From: Prevotellaceae bacterium
GTDB lineage: Bacteria > Bacteroidota > Bacteroidia > Bacteroidales > Bacteroidaceae
DNA: 33,117 nucleotides
Direction: 5' to 3'
Assembly: GCA_021204845.1 (NCBI GenBank)
Contig: JAJPYT010000133.1
Span: 1-33,117, forward strand
The position numbers and the translations under genes are program-made. Below the pieces are notes generated by a model. It did not search any database. It was not told where the DNA came from and worked only from the letters and a program-made list of their open reading frames with translations. Of the stretch, positions 28,805 to 33,117 are shown in pieces (the first letter of the stretch is position 1; each line of letters begins with the position of its first letter).

Positions 28805-31083
28805 GCGCCCTACTGCTTTCCGCTCTCTGCATGGGCGCAATGGCGCAGACCAGCAGGGAGAACTTCGACTTCAACTGGCGCTTTGCCGAACGGGACGTGG
28901 AGCAGGGTCAGCTCGTCACACTCGACGATAACGACTGGCAACCCGTGAATCTGCCGCACGACTGGGACATCAGCCACGCTCCCGAGCTATCTGCCCCCTC
29001 CGGCAACGACGGAGGGTATTTCCCTGGTGGCATATGCTGGTATCGCAAGCGCTTTGCAGCCGACCCTTCAGCCGGCAGCGTGAGACTTCACTTCGAGGGG
29101 GTATACCAGCTGTGCCAGGTCTATGTGAACGGCAATCTGGCTGGCGAGCACCACTATGGCTACACTCCCTTCTCACTTGACATCACGGGGTTCCTTAATC
29201 CGTCAGGAAAAGACAATGTGGTGGCAGTGAGGGTGGATAACTCCGCGCAGCCCAACTGCCGCTGGTATAGCGGTTCGGGCATTTACCGCCACGTCTGGCT
29301 GGAGACTTTCCAGCAAGGCGCTATCGACGACCCTTCGCGACTGTTCGTCCGCACGGGGGAAATCTTCGGCATCTCGGCAGACGGCACTCACGCCGACTCG
29401 GCAACAGTCCGCATTACCTACTCCGACCAGCCCGACGAGACACGCACCTATCGTGACGTTCGTCTGTGGAGCCCTTCCTCCCCTACGCTTTACGATGTGC
29501 AGGTGGGCAGTCTCACGGTGAAGCACGGCTTCCGCACCATATCCTACAGTTCCGACGAGGGCTTTCTCCTCAACGGCAAGCAGTTGCTCATTAACGGAGC
29601 GTGCGTCCATCACGACGACGGTATCCTTGGGGCGATGGCGTTCGACGCGGCGGAGATTCGCAAGGTAAGGCTGATGAAGGAGGCTGGCTTCAATCTCATA
29701 CGCACCTCGCACAACCCCACCACCAGAGCTTTCCTCGACGCTTGCGACAGCCTTGGCATGCTGGTGATTGACGAGGCTTTCGACGGCTGGCGAACTCTGA
29801 AAACTGCCCACGACTATCACGACTTCTTCGATACTGACTACGCCTCCGACATTGCCGCCTTGGTGTTGCGCGACCGCAACCACCCTTGCGTAATTGCATG
29901 GAGCATTGGCAACGAGGTGATTGAGCGTAAGGAGATAAGGGTTATACAGACCGCGCGCAAGTTGAAAGCCGCTGTGCTGAGCCACGACGACACTCGCCCC
30001 GTAACGGAGGCTCTCTGCTCGTGGGACGACGACTGGGACATCTTCGACCCTCACGCTGAGGTTCTCGACATAGTGGGCTATAACTACATGATGCACAAGC
30101 ACGAGGGCGACCACGAGCGCTGCCCCGAGCGCGTCATGTGGCAGACGGAGAGTTATCCGCGCGACGCTTTCCTCAACTGGCAGCGAACCAGCCAATTTCC
30201 TTATATAATAGGCGACATTGTGTGGACTGGCCTCGACTATCTTGGCGAGTCGGGCATAGGGCAGTTCTACCACCCTGGGGAACCCGACGGAGAGCATTAC
30301 AACGGCAAGCACTTCCCCTTCCACGGGGCTTACTGCGGAGACGTGGACATAACGGGTTGGCGCAAGCCCATCTCCCACTACCGCCAGCTGCTTTGGAACC
30401 GGCAGACAGCCCCGACTCTCTACCTCGCCGTGAAGGAGCCAGCCGGCTACCACGGTGGCGTGAGCGAGACCCTGTGGTCCGTATGGCCCACATGGGAGAG
30501 CTGGAACTGGGAAGGCTGGGAAGGGAAGCCTATTGAGGCGGAGATTTACACCAAGGCTCCTGCCGTGCGCCTCTACCTCAACGACGAGCTTATAGCCACG
30601 CTGCAGGTGGACAGCACCACGGAGTTCAAGGCAACCATCCCTCTCACCTACCAGCCTGGTACTCTACGTGCCGTGGCTCTCGACGCTGACGGGCGGGAGA
30701 CAGAGACCCGCACGCTCACCACCGCGGGCAAGCCAGCCGCCAGCCGCCTTAGCCCCGACCGCCCGACGGTAAACGCCGACGGAGAGGACATCTCCTTCGT
30801 CACCCTTGAGATTCTGGACGCTGACGGCAATGTAGTGCCCAACGCCAGCGTTCCCACCCAAATAGCGGTCTCGGGCGAGGGCATCCTCATGTCAGCCGGC
30901 ACGGCAAACATGCAAGACCTTGAACCTCTCACCAGCCCACAGGTAACCACCTGGCAGGGCCGTGCCCTCATAGCGGTGCGCACTACCCAAAAGCCAGGCA
31001 AAATACAGATAACCGCCAGCAGCCCCGGACTGACCACCTCAAAGCTAACGCTGAAATCAGTTAAGGGTGGCGTGTCAAATTGA
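28789..31083 (+). CDS. Glycoside hydrolase family 2 protein (beta-galactosidase-like)
   Basis: Signal peptide MLRSVSALLLSALCMGAMA; NFDFNWRFAERDV...VNLPHDWDISH; FLLNGKQLLINGACVHHDDGILGAMAFDAAEIRKVRLMKEAGFNLIRTSHNPTTRAFLDACDSLGMLVIDEAFDGW; RDRNHPCVIAWSIGNEV (acid/base); MWQTESYP (candidate nucleophile); C-terminal Ig-like/invasin-like region. Overlaps the upstream gene by 16 bp. Confidence 0.93.
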   Translation: MLRSVSALLLSALCMGAMAQTSRENFDFNWRFAERDVEQGQLVTLDDNDWQPVNLPHDWDISHAPELSAPSGNDGGYFPGGICWYRKRFAADPSAGSVRLHFEGVYQLCQVYVNGNLAGEHHYGYTPFSLDITGFLNPSGKDNVVAVRVDNSAQPNCRWYSGSGIYRHVWLETFQQGAIDDPSRLFVRTGEIFGISADGTHADSATVRITYSDQPDETRTYRDVRLWSPSSPTLYDVQVGSLTVKHGFRTISYSSDEGFLLNGKQLLINGACVHHDDGILGAMAFDAAEIRKVRLMKEAGFNLIRTSHNPTTRAFLDACDSLGMLVIDEAFDGWRTLKTAHDYHDFFDTDYASDIAALVLRDRNHPCVIAWSIGNEVIERKEIRVIQTARKLKAAVLSHDDTRPVTEALCSWDDDWDIFDPHAEVLDIVGYNYMMHKHEGDHERCPERVMWQTESYPRDAFLNWQRTSQFPYIIGDIVWTGLDYLGESGIGQFYHPGEPDGEHYNGKHFPFHGAYCGDVDITGWRKPISHYRQLLWNRQTAPTLYLAVKEPAGYHGGVSETLWSVWPTWESWNWEGWEGKPIEAEIYTKAPAVRLYLNDELIATLQVDSTTEFKATIPLTYQPGTLRAVALDADGRETETRTLTTAGKPAASRLSPDRPTVNADGEDISFVTLEILDADGNVVPNASVPTQIAVSGEGILMSAGTANMQDLEPLTSPQVTTWQGRALIAVRTTQKPGKIQITASSPGLTTSKLTLKSVKGGVSN

Positions 31084-31087
31084 GATT

Positions 31088-32311
31088 TCAAAGAGGACCT
31101 GCCAAGAGCCTGTCCATCGCCTTCTTCGCTTTGGCATGCCCCTGTCCCGCAGCCTCGGCATACCACCTCACCGCCTCGATTAGGTCTTTCTTTACCCCCT
31201 CTCCGTTCTCATAGCAACAAGCCAGTCTGTATTGAGCCATACGATGCCCATGGGATGCGGCACAATACCAACAATCCGCCGCTTCGAGGACATTTCTCTC
31301 CGTCCCTTCCCCTTTGTAGTGCAGTTCGCCCAAGAGGTATAGCGCATTGGGAACCCACGGCCCTGTCTTTTTGAGCCATTCTACCGCTTTGGCGGAATCC
31401 TGCTCCACGCCTCTGCCGTAATAGTAGCTTATTCCCATCAGGTATTGGGCTACAGGGTGGCCGTAGTCAGCTTTCTCTTTGATTTTCCCGAGACTCTTCA
31501 TCGAATATCTCGTCTCTATCTCGTTATGCGTCTCATATTGCAGTCGCTCCAACGCCTCGTCGGCGTCATCAGCGCCCAATTCCGCGGCTTTCTCATAACA
31601 TTTGACCGCTTCCTTGAAGTCGGGGGCCACGCCAATGCCTTCTTCATAGCAACAGCCCAATTCATACAAGGCATCCGGCAATTCCTGCTCAGCCGCCTTG
31701 CTAAACAGGCTGAACGCTTCCTCTTCGTCCTTGTCCACTCCTTTACCATCACGATAACAAAGACCTAAGCAGTACCAGCCAAGCGCACAGCCCCCTCTGG
31801 CTGCCTCCCGATACAATTTGACGGCTTCCTTATAGCTCCGTCGCACTCCGTTGCCTTCCTCATAGCAATTCCCCAAATAGCATAGGCCTTCCCCTACTCC
31901 TTGTTCAGCAGCCTTGCGATACAGCCCGATCGCTTTATTTAAGTCCTGGGGCCTGAAAAAGCCGTTTTCGTAACACTGCCCCAATACGCACATACTTTCC
32001 CCATGGTTTTGTGCCGCCGCTTTCTCGTACCAAAGTAAAGCTACCTCGAAGCTTTCCGACACGCCGTCACCCGTTTCGTAGCACTCCCCCAAACGATATT
32101 GCGCCTGAGCATACCCCCTATCGGCAGCTTCGGTGAACCAGATTACAGCTTCCGTCGTGTCCTCAGTCACCCCACGCCCATAATAGTAGCACTCCCCCAA
32201 CTCATATTGGGCTTTCGCGTCTCCGCTTTTCGCCTGCGCCCGCAATCTTTCAAGTGCGGCAGAGACTTCTTTCTTTTTTCCTTTTTTCTTTGTGAATGTC
32301 GTCTCCTCCAT
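31088..32311 (-). CDS. Sel1-like (TPR-like) repeat protein, about nine repeats
   Basis: Repeated 36-aa units such as AKAQYELGECYYYGRGVTEDTTEAVIWFTEAADRGY and AQAQYRLGECYETGDGVSESFEVALLWYEKAAAQNH. Likely start MEETTFTKKKGKKK at 32311; no signal peptide visible. Confidence 0.93.
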   Translation of the reverse strand: MEETTFTKKKGKKKEVSAALERLRAQAKSGDAKAQYELGECYYYGRGVTEDTTEAVIWFTEAADRGYAQAQYRLGECYETGDGVSESFEVALLWYEKAAAQNHGESMCVLGQCYENGFFRPQDLNKAIGLYRKAAEQGVGEGLCYLGNCYEEGNGVRRSYKEAVKLYREAARGGCALGWYCLGLCYRDGKGVDKDEEEAFSLFSKAAEQELPDALYELGCCYEEGIGVAPDFKEAVKCYEKAAELGADDADEALERLQYETHNEIETRYSMKSLGKIKEKADYGHPVAQYLMGISYYYGRGVEQDSAKAVEWLKKTGPWVPNALYLLGELHYKGEGTERNVLEAADCWYCAASHGHRMAQYRLACCYENGEGVKKDLIEAVRWYAEAAGQGHAKAKKAMDRLLAGPL

Positions 32312-32497
32312 TATCTTTTTGCTATTAATGCGACTTAAGCGGAATAAGTAACCCACGTCGAGCGACGATTAAATGTAAAAAAATCAAATTACGACCCAAT
32401 AGGGATTGCAATGAATGAACGTGAAAACGAAAAGTGAAATTCTCAGGGGTGTGTTAAAAGGGGATTCGCAAAGAAATCATGCAGCACAAAGGGAAAA

Positions 32498-32545
32498 GAG
32501 CGCCGAAGGTGCTCCCCCATAATAGCCGGGGGTTCTAACCCCCGG
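32498..32545 (+). repeat. A-linker-B palindrome module, copy 1
   Basis: GAGCGCC-GAA-GGTGCTC + 11 nt ccccataatag + CCGGGGGTT-CT-AACCCCCGG. Confidence 0.85.
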
Positions 32546-32566
32546 TATGGATATGGGGAGGATGAT

Positions 32567-32583
32567 GGGTGCCGAAGGTACCC
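32567..32583. repeat. Solitary family A hairpin
   Basis: GGGTGCC-GAA-GGTACCC, with CCCTCT...AGAGGG (32581-32599) immediately after. Confidence 0.7.
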
Positions 32584-32600
32584 TCTAATACACAGAGGGC

Positions 32601-32669
32601 AGTCGCGTAACGGTGAACGGTGAAACCCTCAGCGAAGCTAAAACCTCAGCGAAGCTAATCGTAGCGACT
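32601..32669. repeat. AGTCGC...GCGACT inverted repeat enclosing two tandem copies of AACC(C)TCAGCGAAGCTAA
   Basis: Stem 32601-32606 / 32664-32669. Family C 27-mer at 32615-32641 and a second partial copy at 32642-32658. Confidence 0.75.
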
Positions 32670-32674
32670 GGTGA

Positions 32675-32699
32675 GTATGCGACGATATATGTCGCATAC
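32675..32699. repeat. Perfect 9-bp inverted repeat
   Basis: GTATGCGAC-gatatat-GTCGCATAC. Confidence 0.8.
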
Positions 32700-32721
32700 G
32701 AAGGTGGACTATAACCCTCCG

Positions 32722-32768
32722 CCGTGGGTTGCAACCCACGGAATAATGGAGAGTAGCTATCGGCACTC
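32722..32768 (-). repeat. B-linker-A module, degenerate, minus orientation
   Basis: CCGTGGGTTGCAACCCACGG (perfect 20-bp palindrome) + 9 nt + degenerate A arm GAGTAGCTATCGGCACTC. Confidence 0.7.
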
Positions 32769-32835
32769 ACTCCTTACTCGTTCCTTAAGGGGGTGTGTCA
32801 AAATGGCGAATCGCCATAAAAACGTTGGGCGGTCC

Positions 32836-32885
32836 GAGTGGCGGAGCCACTCCACATGGGTAGCCGTGGGTCCTTGGACCCACGG
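32836..32885 (+). repeat. A-linker-B palindrome module, copy 2
   Basis: GAGTGGC-GGA-GCCACTC + 11 nt cacatgggtag + CCGTGGGTCC-TT-GGACCCACGG. Confidence 0.88.
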
Positions 32886-32905
32886 ATTAGGCACGAGAGA
32901 GAAAA

Positions 32906-32974
32906 GAGTGCCAGAGGTACTCAAGATATTAAGATTGTGTATGTTAGCCAATATGTTGAGTACCTCCGGCACTC
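32906..32974. repeat. Facing pair of family A hairpins at the centre of the element
   Basis: GAGTGCC-AGA-GGTACTC (32906-32922) and GAGTACC-TCC-GGCACTC (32958-32974) are reverse complements of each other at 16/17 positions, separated by 35 nt. Confidence 0.85.
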
Positions 32975-32995
32975 ACTCCCCTACTCGTTTCTTTA

Positions 32996-33046
32996 CCGTG
33001 GGTCGTGAAGACCCACGGCTAACCCTGTGGAGCGCCTCTGGCGCTC
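32996..33046 (-). repeat. B-linker-A palindrome module, copy 3, minus orientation
   Basis: CCGTGGGTC-GTGAA-GACCCACGG + 11 nt ctaaccctgtg + GAGCGCC-TCT-GGCGCTC. Confidence 0.88.
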
Positions 33047-33117
33047 GGACAGCCCAGCGAACGGCAAAGCCCTCATCGAAGATAAACTCTATGAAGCTCA
33101 TTTTGACACACCCCCTA

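Larger units (their letters stand above)
32788..33116. mobile_element. MITE-like non-coding element with nested palindromes
   Basis: 18-bp perfect terminal inverted repeats AGGGGGTGTGTCAAAATG (32788-32805) and CATTTTGACACACCCCCT (33099-33116). Interior 32836-33046 is itself an imperfect inverted repeat. No transposase ORF. Confidence 0.6.

Noticed and set aside
29203-30453. 416-aa minus-strand ORF inside the GH2 gene
   Set aside because: Shadow ORF; the sense strand carries GH2 catalytic motifs across the same interval.
32585-32770. 61-aa ORF in the palindrome region
   Set aside because: It runs across family C, hairpin and B repeats; the peptide is a translation of repeats with no evidence of coding.
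32788-33117. Complete insertion sequence
   Set aside because: Terminal inverted repeats exist but no transposase ORF fits in 330 bp; called MITE-like only.

Overview
The window looks like a chromosomal segment of a Bacteroidales-type (Bacteroidota) genome. The basis is gene content and repeated TAnnTTTG-type promoters. From left to right it contains: (i) a minus-strand outer-membrane barrel fragment cut by the window edge, a PCMD-like lipoprotein and a cyclophilin-type PPIase; (ii) a compact plus-strand division/cell-wall (dcw) cluster, rsmH-ftsL-ftsI-murE-mraY-murD-ftsW-murG-murC-ftsQ-ftsA-ftsZ, followed by a YqeY-like gene; (iii) convergent recO, then tRNA-Glu(TTC)-rpsT behind a potentially structured leader, then gyrB; (iv) minus-strand AAA_14/DUF4143-type ATPase, DUF3109-like protein, ung, gpmI and a Ser-type sulfatase; (v) a plus-strand TlpA-like lipoprotein overlapping a GH2 beta-galactosidase, and a convergent Sel1-repeat protein. 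Most of this is ordinary core genome. The unusual part is the non-coding right end (about 32.44-33.12 kb). It is a mosaic of palindromes in two recurring, covarying hairpin families (A: GAGYGCC-N3-GGYRCTC; B: CCGTGGGT..ACCCACGG), joined by a constant 11-nt linker and arranged as a large nested inverted repeat bounded by 18-bp perfect terminal inverted repeats with no transposase. Related pieces occur elsewhere in the window: a family A hairpin sits just downstream of gyrB, and a 27-bp repeat from this region encodes the last residues and stop codon of the PPIase. No CRISPR array, prophage or transposase gene was seen. All calls are by eye from sequence; no database search was run.
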